A DNA stretch of 33,750 bases. It comes from an uncultured bacterium (GTDB lineage: Bacteria; Patescibacteriota; Minisyncoccia; Phycocordibacterales; UBA9973). The notes under the pieces are model-generated. The model did no database searches, was not told where the DNA came from, and saw only the letters and a program-made list of their open reading frames with translations. Position numbers and translations under genes: made by a program. The DNA is taken from positions 1 through 33,750 of the forward strand of contig CAIYVW010000006.1 of NCBI GenBank assembly GCA_903929735.1, in the 5' to 3' direction. Position 1 is the first letter of the stretch, and each line of letters starts with the position of its first letter. Below, in pieces: positions 9,975-18,262 of this stretch.

Positions 9975-10545
9975 CAGGAAAAGTAAAAAGTAACTTTTTA
10001 CTGAACTTCTAAACTCTCTTCCTTACTTCATACACTTCTCTCTATCAAAAAAGTTGTGGTGAGGTAAAAAATAAATTTAGAATAGTAAACGAATTCCATA
10101 AAACAATCTGCTTGTTTCATCCCTGTCTGTTCTTGCGAACATCAGAAATATAGACAAGCATATCTGCCTTGTCGACAGGGCCGATACCACACTTCGTAAA
10201 TCAATAAATAATCTTGCTAGTCCTCTAAGCTACTTCTCTTCTCTATCAAAGAAAAGTAATAGTAGAAAAAACTTATTTTCCTATGTTACCTTTCTTCTCT
10301 ATCAAAGAAAAAGTTAACAAAGAAAACGGAAAGAAATTTAATGAAAGCGAAATGGATTGACCAAGGTAAACTCAATGAATAATTACAAATAGAATTAAGA
10401 AGTAGTCTCGAGTAAACTCGAAACAACAGTCGTAAAGCTCATAAGTAATTATGTGCCATATATTGCTTGGTATTAGCAATGTAAGGTATTAAGTTTTCAA
10501 TGATCTTCTCTCGTCTATAAAAGGTTTAATCCCTATATAGAGAGA
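9975..10545 (-). ncRNA. Candidate structured non-coding RNA (~570 nt), unknown family
   Basis: No ORF of 60 aa or more in the region; TTGGCA-17-TAGTAT upstream on the minus strand; several stems including a three-way junction at 10121-10180; terminator-like AGTAAAAAG/CTTTTTACT at 9982-10002. Confidence 0.4.
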
Positions 10546-10551
10546 TAATAT

Positions 10552-10580
10552 ATACTAGCACATTATGCATAAAATGCCAA
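10552..10580 (-). promoter_or_regulatory. Putative promoter TTGGCA-N17-TAGTAT
   Basis: -35 at 10575-10580 and -10 at 10552-10557 on the minus strand. Confidence 0.45.
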
Positions 10581-10670
10581 CATACTAATACACAAATATA
10601 TTATATAATGGGGTGAAATAATATGCAATAGATATATGGGTACTATGTGGATAAATAGAGGAAAAAAAAG

Positions 10671-10788
10671 GGGGGGGTTCTTTTCTGTATCATTATAGGG
10701 TCCGGATAATTTCTTGCTAGAAATTTCCTCATTGCTCGGCTCGACAGCCTTGCGCACGCCCCTATAATGATACAAAAATAATCCCCCC
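10671..10788. repeat. Conserved intergenic structured element, copy A
   Basis: Core AGGGTCCGGATAATTTCTTGCTAGAAATTTCCTC...CTCGGCTCGACAGCCTTGCGCACGCCCCT inside perfect arms GTATCATTATAGGG (10687-10700) / CCCTATAATGATAC (10760-10773); arms extend to the flanking G/C runs. Confidence 0.85.
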
Positions 10789-10798
10789 TAATAGAGAC

Positions 10799-10889
10799 AA
10801 ACAGAGGTCCAACTTCTACAATATTTCGACAGAGGTCCAACCTCTGCGGGAGAGGTTGTACCTCTGTCGAAAAGGCTGGACCTCTGTTT
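10799..10889. repeat. Nested palindrome of CAGAGGT-family hairpins
   Basis: Outer arms AAACAGAGGTCCA (10799-10811) / TGGACCTCTGTTT (10877-10889); inner arms TTCGACAGAGGT (10825-10836) / ACCTCTGTCGAA (10860-10871). Confidence 0.9.
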
Positions 10890-10906
10890 TGAATATATTC
10901 CCTTTC

Positions 10907-11716
10907 TTAAATTTTAGAAATGGCTTGATATCGAGACCAGCGTTTGGAACCAGTTTTTTTTATCTGTCCCTTAAGGACTAGAGAGTTCAATTCACGTTGG
11001 ATTGTCTTTTCTGAACAGTCTGAGAATGATGATGATATGTCCTTTATGGAAACTTCTTTGTCTTTTACAAGAGATAATATTTTATCTGTTCTATCTTTTT
11101 TTTCAGAGACAGAGAAAGTGTGACTACTAACTTTTGGAATATTATTCAAAGACGGATTAAATTTAATATTTGTAAAGGACATATTATTTGATGTTGTCCT
11201 TTTGTCCTTTATGATACCCTGATCATCTTTCATATGAGAATCTTCTTCTTTCGTAACTGGTAGAGAAAACATCTGTTCATCGAGAGTAAATGTGAAGTGC
11301 TTATCCTTCTTCAAGTGAGCTTCCAACTCTCCTGTTAGTACCATAAATTCTTTCTTCAAAATGGCTGTATTCATCTCTGAAATAAAACCAATTGTGTAAG
11401 CTATTTCAATGAAGGAAAGTAGCTCGTCGACATGTGAAATAGAAGTCGAAATATGAGTGTGTTTATCCATCGGAGAAAGGAGGGAAAGATTGTACATATC
11501 GGACAACAACTCTACACCTAAATGACGAAGCTTTCCTTTGATCGCATCATCAGTATCCATGCAGTCTGTAACCATGTATAAAGCAGTAACTAGCTTCTCT
11601 GTCTTTTTGTTTACGAATTCGTAAATGTGTCTGTTTTGCAAAGATTTAACATCTAGGACATTGTTCTGTCCGTATGAATTTAGACCTGTCTTTTGTATGT
11701 CTTTTTGATTATTCAT
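10907..11716 (-). CDS. Hypothetical protein: N-terminal helical domain plus C-terminal winged-HTH (DeoR-like)
   Basis: C-terminus DKILSLVKDKEVSIKDISSSFSDCSEKTIQRELNSLVLKGQIKKTGSKRWSRY resembles a wHTH; N-terminal half predicted helical. Confidence 0.65.
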   Translation of the reverse strand: MNNQKDIQKTGLNSYGQNNVLDVKSLQNRHIYEFVNKKTEKLVTALYMVTDCMDTDDAIKGKLRHLGVELLSDMYNLSLLSPMDKHTHISTSISHVDELLSFIEIAYTIGFISEMNTAILKKEFMVLTGELEAHLKKDKHFTFTLDEQMFSLPVTKEEDSHMKDDQGIIKDKRTTSNNMSFTNIKFNPSLNNIPKVSSHTFSVSEKKDRTDKILSLVKDKEVSIKDISSSFSDCSEKTIQRELNSLVLKGQIKKTGSKRWSRYQAISKI

Positions 11717-11817
11717 AGTGTCTTTTAAGCTTTAAATTAATAGTTTTATGTCTTTAACATGTCCATTATATACTGAAAAATTTTCAATGCAAGAGGAATA
11801 AAAAGGAAAAGGTAAAA

Positions 11818-11859
11818 CAGAGGTACAACCTCCGAAGCCAGCTAGAGGTTGGACCTCTG
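11818..11859. repeat. CAGAGGT composite hairpin with GAAGCCAG loop, copy 1
   Basis: CAGAGGTACAACCTC-CGAAGCCAGCTA-GAGGTTGGACCTCTG; another half-site GTTGGACCTCTA follows. Confidence 0.92.
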
Positions 11860-11934
11860 TGATGCTTGGTTGGACCTCTAAACTTCTGACTTTTCCACCT
11901 ATAATTCTTCTAAGATTTTGTCAGAGAATTATGC

Positions 11935-11940
11935 TATAAT
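11935..11940 (+). promoter_or_regulatory. Extended -10 (TGCTATAAT) upstream of ftsK
   Basis: TATAAT 12 nt before ATG 11953, implying a very short leader. Confidence 0.6.
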
Positions 11941-11952
11941 ATACGCATAATT

Positions 11953-14145
11953 ATGGCAAAAAAAGATATTGAATCTGAAGAAAAAGAAGACCACAAAAGA
12001 GGCAGAAAAGCAGGCAAAAATAGCAGGAAAAAAGTTGAACTAAAAGATGAAACAACAGATAGTATTTGGGGTATTTCATTCCTCGTTTTCGGGCTTATAG
12101 TATTATTATCAATTTTCAAAATGGCAGGTGTTGTGGGAGATTTTATTTATAATATTTTAAGCTCTTTCTTTGGCTTGGGGTATTTCTTACTACCTATCAT
12201 ATTAGTCTATATCGGAGTGTCTCTCATGAGGAAAGGTAAGGTAGTAGACATAGCAAGACTACATGCAGTGATGGCGATATGCTTGTTCCTCTCTGTTCTT
12301 GGAATTTTAGATATCGCTACAAACGGACCAGGAGTATCGACCGTCATGACTTACGGCGGAATGCTTGGAAGTATCATCGCATGGCCATTCATAAAATTAT
12401 TCGGACTCTACGGCGGACTTCTACTGCTCGGAACTTTGCTCATAGTCTCTCTTATAGTTCTCTTCAATGAACGACCAAACTTGCTTGCACTATGGAGAAG
12501 AATAAAAGAACTTTCAAATAAAGATATCGCTATACCCTTCACTAATAATGAAGAGGTCTTAACTCTAGATGAACAACCTGAAGAAATTAAAAAAGAAAAA
12601 ACAGGAAAAGAAGTACAAGAACTAGACTATGAAGAAGTAGATGTAAAAGAAAAAATGGAAGAGAAACTTTCTCCTAAAAAGAAGTTCAGAACTGACTACA
12701 TTGCTCCCCCACTTTCACTTCTAGAGAAAGACAAAGGAAAGCCAAATATCGGAGACATGAAAGGTAATACAAACATCATCCAGCGTACACTTCTTAACTT
12801 CGGTATTCCAGTAGAAATGGATGAAGTAACCGTCGGACCTACTGTCACTCGCTATGCTCTCAAGCCTGCTCAAGGAGTGAAACTTTCTCGTATTGTGGGA
12901 CTACAGAATGACTTGGCTCTAGCACTCGCAGCTCACCCAATACGTATCGAAGCTCCTATCCCTGGTAAGTCTCTAGTGGGAGTTGAAATTCCAAACAAAG
13001 TGAAGTCTACAGTCGGACTTGCTACACTACTTGCTGATGATAAATTCCAGAACTCACCTAAACCACTCACTGTCGCTCTTGGCCGTGGACTATCCGGTAA
13101 GGCAGTATTCGGCAACTTAGCTAAAATGCCACATGCTCTTATAGCAGGAACAACTGGCTCTGGTAAGTCTGTAACTATTCACTCAATCATAACTTCCCTT
13201 CTTTATAGAAATGGACCAGATGATATGAAGCTCATCATGGTGGACCCAAAGAGAGTGGAACTTACTTTATATAACAAAATCCCCCATCTACTTACTCCAG
13301 TCATAACTGACCCAAAGAAAACAATTCTTGCTCTTAAATGGGCAGCGAAGGAAATGGATCGCCGATATGATGTACTTCAAGCTGAATCAGTACGTGATAT
13401 AGAATCTTATCATGCAACTGTTTGGTCTAAGTCTAAAGATGGTGAAGCAGAGAGAATGCCTTATATCGTTATCATTATCGATGAACTTGCAGATATCATG
13501 CAGGCATATCCTAGAGAACTTGAAAGTGCTATCGTTCGCCTTGCCCAGATGTCTCGTGCTGTCGGTATCCACCTTATACTATCCACTCAACGTCCATCAG
13601 TGAACGTCATTACTGGTCTTATTAAAGCCAACGTCCCTACCCGAGTCGCTCTACAAGTATCTTCACAGATAGACTCTCGTACTATTCTTGATCAAGGAGG
13701 TGCTGAGAAGCTCTTGGGTGCTGGAGATATGCTCTATGCTTCCGCTGAGATGTCTCAACCTGAACGCTTACAAAGTGCCTTCATATCTGAAGATGAAGTA
13801 AAGAGAGTTGTAGAATACTTAAAGGATGCTTATATGGACGAAATACCTGACCAAATAGAACTTACAGGAAGCATTGAAAAAGGTGGAGGAGGACTATTCA
13901 GTGATAGCTTAGAAGGAGGAAGTGATGGAGATGATGACTTATTCGAAGAAGCAAGAGAAATCGTTATCAGAGACCAAAAAGCATCTACTTCGTACTTACA
14001 AAGAAAGCTAGGAGTAGGATATGCACGTGCTGCCAAACTTATAGACATGCTAGAAGAACGTCATGTAGTCGGCCCTGGAAATGGTGCGAAACCTCGTGAA
14101 GTGATAGAGAAACCTATGGACCATACTGATGATATAATTGTATAA
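11953..14145 (+). CDS. ftsK: DNA translocase FtsK/SpoIIIE
   Basis: N-terminal TM segments; Walker A AGTTGSGKSVTIHS; MVDPKRVELTLYNKIPHLLTPV; C-terminal gamma wHTH. Confidence 0.97.
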   Translation: MAKKDIESEEKEDHKRGRKAGKNSRKKVELKDETTDSIWGISFLVFGLIVLLSIFKMAGVVGDFIYNILSSFFGLGYFLLPIILVYIGVSLMRKGKVVDIARLHAVMAICLFLSVLGILDIATNGPGVSTVMTYGGMLGSIIAWPFIKLFGLYGGLLLLGTLLIVSLIVLFNERPNLLALWRRIKELSNKDIAIPFTNNEEVLTLDEQPEEIKKEKTGKEVQELDYEEVDVKEKMEEKLSPKKKFRTDYIAPPLSLLEKDKGKPNIGDMKGNTNIIQRTLLNFGIPVEMDEVTVGPTVTRYALKPAQGVKLSRIVGLQNDLALALAAHPIRIEAPIPGKSLVGVEIPNKVKSTVGLATLLADDKFQNSPKPLTVALGRGLSGKAVFGNLAKMPHALIAGTTGSGKSVTIHSIITSLLYRNGPDDMKLIMVDPKRVELTLYNKIPHLLTPVITDPKKTILALKWAAKEMDRRYDVLQAESVRDIESYHATVWSKSKDGEAERMPYIVIIIDELADIMQAYPRELESAIVRLAQMSRAVGIHLILSTQRPSVNVITGLIKANVPTRVALQVSSQIDSRTILDQGGAEKLLGAGDMLYASAEMSQPERLQSAFISEDEVKRVVEYLKDAYMDEIPDQIELTGSIEKGGGGLFSDSLEGGSDGDDDLFEEAREIVIRDQKASTSYLQRKLGVGYARAAKLIDMLEERHVVGPGNGAKPREVIEKPMDHTDDIIV

Positions 14146-14172
14146 TAAGACAAGTAAACAAACTCTAAAGAA

Positions 14173-14553
14173 ATGAAAGAACTAAAAGAAAAAAATATAA
14201 AGTGGTGGCTAGGATTAACATCTGGTGTTTTGCTCTTTTCTATCATAGCGACTTTTGCTTATATGAAAACTTCTTTCTTATTTAAAGGCGTACAACTGGA
14301 AGCAAAGATAGAGAGAAATGATAATTCTTCTGTCGCTACTATCACTGGGAAAGCAGCAAATGCCACTTTCGTAAGTTTAAATGGTAGAGAAATATACATA
14401 AATGAAAATGGAGACTTCTCTGAACCTATCGCCCTTATGCCAGGGTTCTCTGTTATAACAATCAACACTCAAGATAAATTCGGCAAAGAGAAAGAAAAGA
14501 AATTCCAAGTGATTTATAAAGAAAATGCACCGTCGGTTGCATTTAATAAATAA
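14173..14553 (+). CDS. Membrane-anchored small protein with Ig-like/carboxypeptidase-regulatory-like fold
   Basis: One N-terminal TM followed by ITGKAANATFVSLNGREIYINENGDFSEPIALMPGFSVITINTQDKFGKEKEKKFQVIY. Confidence 0.65.
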   Translation: MKELKEKNIKWWLGLTSGVLLFSIIATFAYMKTSFLFKGVQLEAKIERNDNSSVATITGKAANATFVSLNGREIYINENGDFSEPIALMPGFSVITINTQDKFGKEKEKKFQVIYKENAPSVAFNK

Positions 14554-14581
14554 GATTATTAAATTTTAAGTAACTATTACA

Positions 14582-14737
14582 AAGAAATCTGAATTAATAT
14601 CATTAAAGGGTCCGGATAAATTAGTTGGTAATAACCTAGAGGTCCAACCTCAGAAGCCAGCTAGAGGTTGGACCTCGATAATATCGGCTCGACAGCCTTG
14701 TGCACGCCCCTTTAATAATATTAATTCAAATTTCCTT
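14582..14737. repeat. Conserved intergenic structured element, copy B, containing a nested CAGAGGT composite hairpin
   Basis: Arms GAATTAATATCATTAAAGGG (14591-14610) / CCCTTTAATAATATTAATTC (14708-14727), 19/20; core ends AGGGTCCGGATAA and CGGCTCGACAGCCTTGTGCACGCCCCT; insert at 14638-14676. Confidence 0.85.
14638..14676. repeat. AGAGGT composite hairpin with GAAGCCAG loop, copy 2
   Basis: AGAGGTCCAACCTC-AGAAGCCAGCTA-GAGGTTGGACCTC. Confidence 0.9.
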
Positions 14738-14747
14738 AGATAAATCT

Positions 14748-15818
14748 ATGCAAAAGAAAGTAAAAAAAGCTCCAAAGGAAATGGGTGGAGCAATAGCAGA
14801 TACAATAAGATCCATTCAAACTAAATTCGGTGAAGGCGCCATAATGAAACTAGGAGATGCTCCTAAGGTAGACATAGACGTCATCCCTACTGGGTCTATA
14901 GGGCTTGATATGGCTCTTGGAGTCGGAGGTGTGCCTCGTGGACGTATGATAGAAATATTTGGTCCTGAATCTTCTGGTAAAACAACACTTGCCTTACATA
15001 TAGTAGCAGAAGCCCAAAAGAAAGGTGGAGTCTGTGCCTATATCGATGCTGAGCATGCTATGGATCCTGATTATGCAGCCAAGCTAGGAGTAAATATAAA
15101 TGAACTTCTTATCTCACAACCAGACAACGGCGAACAAGGACTTGAAATAACAGAAAGTCTAATACGTTCAGGGAAAATAGATGTAGTCGTTATAGACTCA
15201 GTCGCTGCCCTTACTCCTAAGGATGAAATCGAGGGAGATATGGGTCAATCACACGTAGGAAAGCAAGCTCGCCTTATGTCTCAAGCTCTTCGTAAACTTA
15301 CAGCAATAGTCGCACACTCTAAAACTGTTGTCATTTTCATAAATCAAATCCGTATGCAAATCGGAATTATGTTCGGCAATCCTGAAACTACCCCAGGAGG
15401 AAAAGCTCTTAAATTCTACACATCTGTACGTCTTGATATCAGAAGAATTGCTCAAATCAAAAAAGGAGAAGAAGTCGTAGGAAGTAGAACAAGAGTAAAG
15501 GTAGTCAAGAATAAAGTGGCTGCCCCATTCAAACAAACAGAATTCGATATACTATACGGTGAAGGAATATCTCGTGAAGGAGAAATAATGGCCCTAGGAG
15601 AGAAACTTGGTATCATAAGTAAATCAAGTGGTGCTATATTCTCATACTTAGGAACTGCAAAACAAAAAGAGAAAGGTCCAGTCGAAGAGATCAAGCTTGG
15701 ACGTGGATATGATGCAGCTCGTACTTACCTAAGAGATAATAAAAAGCTAGCTGATGAAATACTAAAAGAAGTTCGCTCTCGTTTCGGAGAGATACAGGTA
15801 TCTAGTGCAGCTGAATAG
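14748..15818 (+). CDS. recA: Recombinase RecA
   Basis: [14 protein letters not shown] Walker [34 protein letters not shown]; start placed at MQKKVKK because ORF-track start 14700 lies inside element B. Confidence 0.97.
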   Translation: MQKKVKKAPKEMGGAIADTIRSIQTKFGEGAIMKLGDAPKVDIDVIPTGSIGLDMALGVGGVPRGRMIEIFGPESSGKTTLALHIVAEAQKKGGVCAYIDAEHAMDPDYAAKLGVNINELLISQPDNGEQGLEITESLIRSGKIDVVVIDSVAALTPKDEIEGDMGQSHVGKQARLMSQALRKLTAIVAHSKTVVIFINQIRMQIGIMFGNPETTPGGKALKFYTSVRLDIRRIAQIKKGEEVVGSRTRVKVVKNKVAAPFKQTEFDILYGEGISREGEIMALGEKLGIISKSSGAIFSYLGTAKQKEKGPVEEIKLGRGYDAARTYLRDNKKLADEILKEVRSRFGEIQVSSAAE

Positions 15819-15833
15819 AAGAATAAACAATCA

Positions 15834-15952
15834 GAGACTCATACAATATAGCTTCCCTCGAAGGACACGGATATTTTCTTGCTAGGAAATTCCTCGTGCT
15901 CGCCTCGACAGTCTCGCAAGCTCCTTCTTGGGAACTATATTGCAATCGTCTC
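15834..15952. repeat. Conserved intergenic structured element, copy C
   Basis: Core AGGACACGGATATTTTCTTGCTAGGAAATTCCTCGTGCTCGCCTCGACAGTCTCGCAAGCTCCTT; arms CAATATAG (15844-15851) / CTATATTG (15935-15942), extended imperfectly on both sides. Confidence 0.8.
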
Positions 15953-16037
15953 TTCATTAAGATATTAGATGTCTGAAACTTGAGAAGAAAGGCCTATTCT
16001 GATATACTCATCTTGTTATTAGTTAACTATTAAATAT

Positions 16038-16619
16038 ATGCTTGAATACAGTGAAATACGTGTTGGAAAGATAATAATTTATGAAGGTGAACCATGTGAT
16101 GTCCTTGATAATCATGTAGCTCGTACTCAAATGAGAAAACCTCAAAACCAAGTTAAACTTAAAAGTTTGACTTCTGGTCGTACTTGGAATGCTACATTCC
16201 ATGCTGCGGACAAAGTAGACGAAGCTGATATAACTAAAAAGAATGTTAAATTCCTTTACTCTGCTAAAGATGAATACTGGTTCTGTGACCCTGAAGATGC
16301 TAAAAATCGATTCAAAATAGATGCCAAAATTATCGGCGATACTGCTAAATACCTAAAGACTAATGAAAATGTTGTCGCTTTAGTATGGGATGACGATGAT
16401 GAAGAGAAAATAATCCGTATAATGCTTCCTATTAAAATGGAATTCTTAATTAAAGAAGCTCCTCCATCAATCAGAGGAAATACAGCAAATGGTGGTGGTA
16501 AAGTAGCAATACTTGAAAATGGTGTTAAGATTCAAGTCCCCTTCTTTGTAGAGGAAGGAGATAGAATAATAATAAATACTGAAAGTGGAGAATATGTGGA
16601 AAGAGTTTCAAATAAATAA
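16038..16619 (+). CDS. efp: Translation elongation factor P
   Basis: KOW-like N-terminus GKIIIYEGEPCDVLDNH, C-terminal GGKVAILENGVKIQVPFFVEEGDRIIINTESGEYVERV. Confidence 0.93.
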   Translation: MLEYSEIRVGKIIIYEGEPCDVLDNHVARTQMRKPQNQVKLKSLTSGRTWNATFHAADKVDEADITKKNVKFLYSAKDEYWFCDPEDAKNRFKIDAKIIGDTAKYLKTNENVVALVWDDDDEEKIIRIMLPIKMEFLIKEAPPSIRGNTANGGGKVAILENGVKIQVPFFVEEGDRIIINTESGEYVERVSNK

Positions 16620-16620
16620 A

Positions 16621-16650
16621 AAATGCCCCGCGGTAATCCGCGGGGCATTT
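16621..16650. terminator. Intrinsic terminator
   Basis: AAATGCCCCGCGG-TAAT-CCGCGGGGCATTT. Confidence 0.85.
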
Positions 16651-16677
16651 AAATATCTTAAAAAATTAATAGAAATT

Positions 16678-16714
16678 AAAAAGCCGCAGGTTCCTTTAGG
16701 TCTGCGGTTTTTTT
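16678..16714. terminator. Intrinsic terminator
   Basis: AAAAAGCCGCAG...TCTGCGGTTTTTTT. Confidence 0.85.
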
Positions 16715-16726
16715 GTTTGGTTAAAA

Positions 16727-18091
16727 TTAACTATTTAAAAAATTTAATAAATGCAATGCATACTCTACTGGATGCTTACTTTTTAATTCATCCTTAAAAG
16801 CTTTTCTTAGGACAAAGATAATATTCTGTTGAACTTCTTTTGGAAGCTTAATAAAATTATCAGTATCCTCAAAGATAGCATTTAAATCTTGTAAAGCCTC
16901 CTCTTTGGTATCAAATAAATGACTAGCAAGAACAGACGGGAAGGCATATTTATTCTCATGTTCTTTTTCAATAATAGTCAAAACAGAAGACAGTGACTCT
17001 TTCTCTTCTGTTAAAACAACTACACGTTCAGATGATTCTTCTTTAGTATGATTAGATTCCAAAGAAGCTTCATCTATGTCTTTTTTCAAAGATTTACTAT
17101 TATTCGGAGCCTTAGTTAGAGAAGTTGTTTTACAAACAAAGCCCTCCCCATCATCAGAAGTAGAGACATTCCAGTTCATTTCAGAAACCAACTTGAGCAT
17201 TTTTGATGCTGTAGATTTCTTCTTGTATATAACATGGAAAGTATTCCCTTCTTCTAATGTTAGAAACGAAGGAAAGCATCCAATGCTAACCCTACGCAAT
17301 CTTTTACCAATTTCTTCTTCAGTAACTCCATCTTTCGGTGGAAGACAATAAGAAATTCCGCTAGGTGTTTTATCTTTAACTCTCATTTTAGAAAAGTTAA
17401 GAAGTAGATCTTTGGTTTTAAACTTGTTCACTACGTCTTCCTCTGAAGGATGACCCATGTACCAAATCAAAGCTTCATAAGCAATATCCCTTACTTCCTG
17501 ACTTAAACAATGTAAAGTAAAGATGTTATCATAGGACACTTTGTCAAAAACGCAAAATTTATTTGCCTTCTTATTCAAAGACTGATCTTCGGGAAGAAGT
17601 AAACTTGCCTCGAATCTAATAACTGAATTAAGAAACATTAGAATTGCATACTTATCGTCAGATATAGATTCTTCATCTTTTGATTTCTTTTTACTGATTT
17701 TCGAAGATGAATTATCAGCTTTTTTTGTTTCAGTGATAACAGGTAGAACGACAGGCATAAGCTCAGTTTTCGCTTTTGGAGAAATCCTAATATACTCCAT
17801 ATTAATTCTGGAAATAGAATCTTCACTCAGCTCACTTAGCTTAACCAAAAAGTTGTAATCTATGTTGCCATGATTTTTTATCTTCTCTAACTCTATAGCT
17901 AGAGTTTTGTGAATATAAAACTTCATTTGTCGGATGAGTTTGGTATCAGAGCTTTCAATGTTAAGTTCTGACACTACCCCAGCAGCCTGATGATTACTAC
18001 CAAATCTGGCAGTAAACTGAGACTTCAAAATAGAAACAATTTTACGGCTAATTTGCCTTTGTTCTTCGATGTTTAAACTAATTTTTACCAT
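16727..18091 (-). CDS. Hypothetical protein (454 aa), no family recognised
   Basis: Long uninterrupted ORF, good promoter upstream, terminator downstream. Confidence 0.75.
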   Translation of the reverse strand: MVKISLNIEEQRQISRKIVSILKSQFTARFGSNHQAAGVVSELNIESSDTKLIRQMKFYIHKTLAIELEKIKNHGNIDYNFLVKLSELSEDSISRINMEYIRISPKAKTELMPVVLPVITETKKADNSSSKISKKKSKDEESISDDKYAILMFLNSVIRFEASLLLPEDQSLNKKANKFCVFDKVSYDNIFTLHCLSQEVRDIAYEALIWYMGHPSEEDVVNKFKTKDLLLNFSKMRVKDKTPSGISYCLPPKDGVTEEEIGKRLRRVSIGCFPSFLTLEEGNTFHVIYKKKSTASKMLKLVSEMNWNVSTSDDGEGFVCKTTSLTKAPNNSKSLKKDIDEASLESNHTKEESSERVVVLTEEKESLSSVLTIIEKEHENKYAFPSVLASHLFDTKEEALQDLNAIFEDTDNFIKLPKEVQQNIIFVLRKAFKDELKSKHPVEYALHLLNFLNS

Positions 18092-18214
18092 TACAAAATT
18101 TTTAAATTTAACTTTTTTATTTTAATGAGCATTTCCTTATTTTGACTTCAGACATATAAGGATGCCTGTAAAACTACCTTTCCTTGAAAAGAAGTTTTAA
18201 ATTAATTTGAGTGT

Positions 18215-18243
18215 ATTATATCATAATATGTCAATAAAGTCAA
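18215..18243 (-). promoter_or_regulatory. Promoter TTGACT-N17-TATAAT for the 454-aa ORF
   Basis: -10 at 18215-18220, -35 at 18238-18243 on the minus strand. Confidence 0.7.
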
Positions 18244-18262
18244 TGGAGAGTAGAGGGTTAGG

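Noticed and set aside
9975-10545. Assignment to tmRNA, RNase P RNA, 6S or SRP RNA
   Set aside because: I could not find the tmRNA tag/tRNA-like ends, the RNase P P4 motifs or the SRP GGAA/GCAG motifs by eye.
10563-10840. Minus-strand ORFs of 70 and 65 aa
   Set aside because: They translate the palindromic element A and CAGAGGT hairpins; no protein-like features.
14700-14747. Upstream recA start ([16 protein letters not shown])
   Set aside because: Codons lie in element B's right arm; [14 protein letters not shown] at 14748 fits RecA N-termini.
15249-15694. Antisense ORFs within recA
   Set aside because: Opposite strand of a certain housekeeping gene; typical shadow ORFs.
10671-15952. Integron attC sites for elements A-C
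   Set aside because: No RYYYAAC/GTTRRRY core sites flanking the elements and no integrase; the conserved core is in the middle, the opposite of attC.
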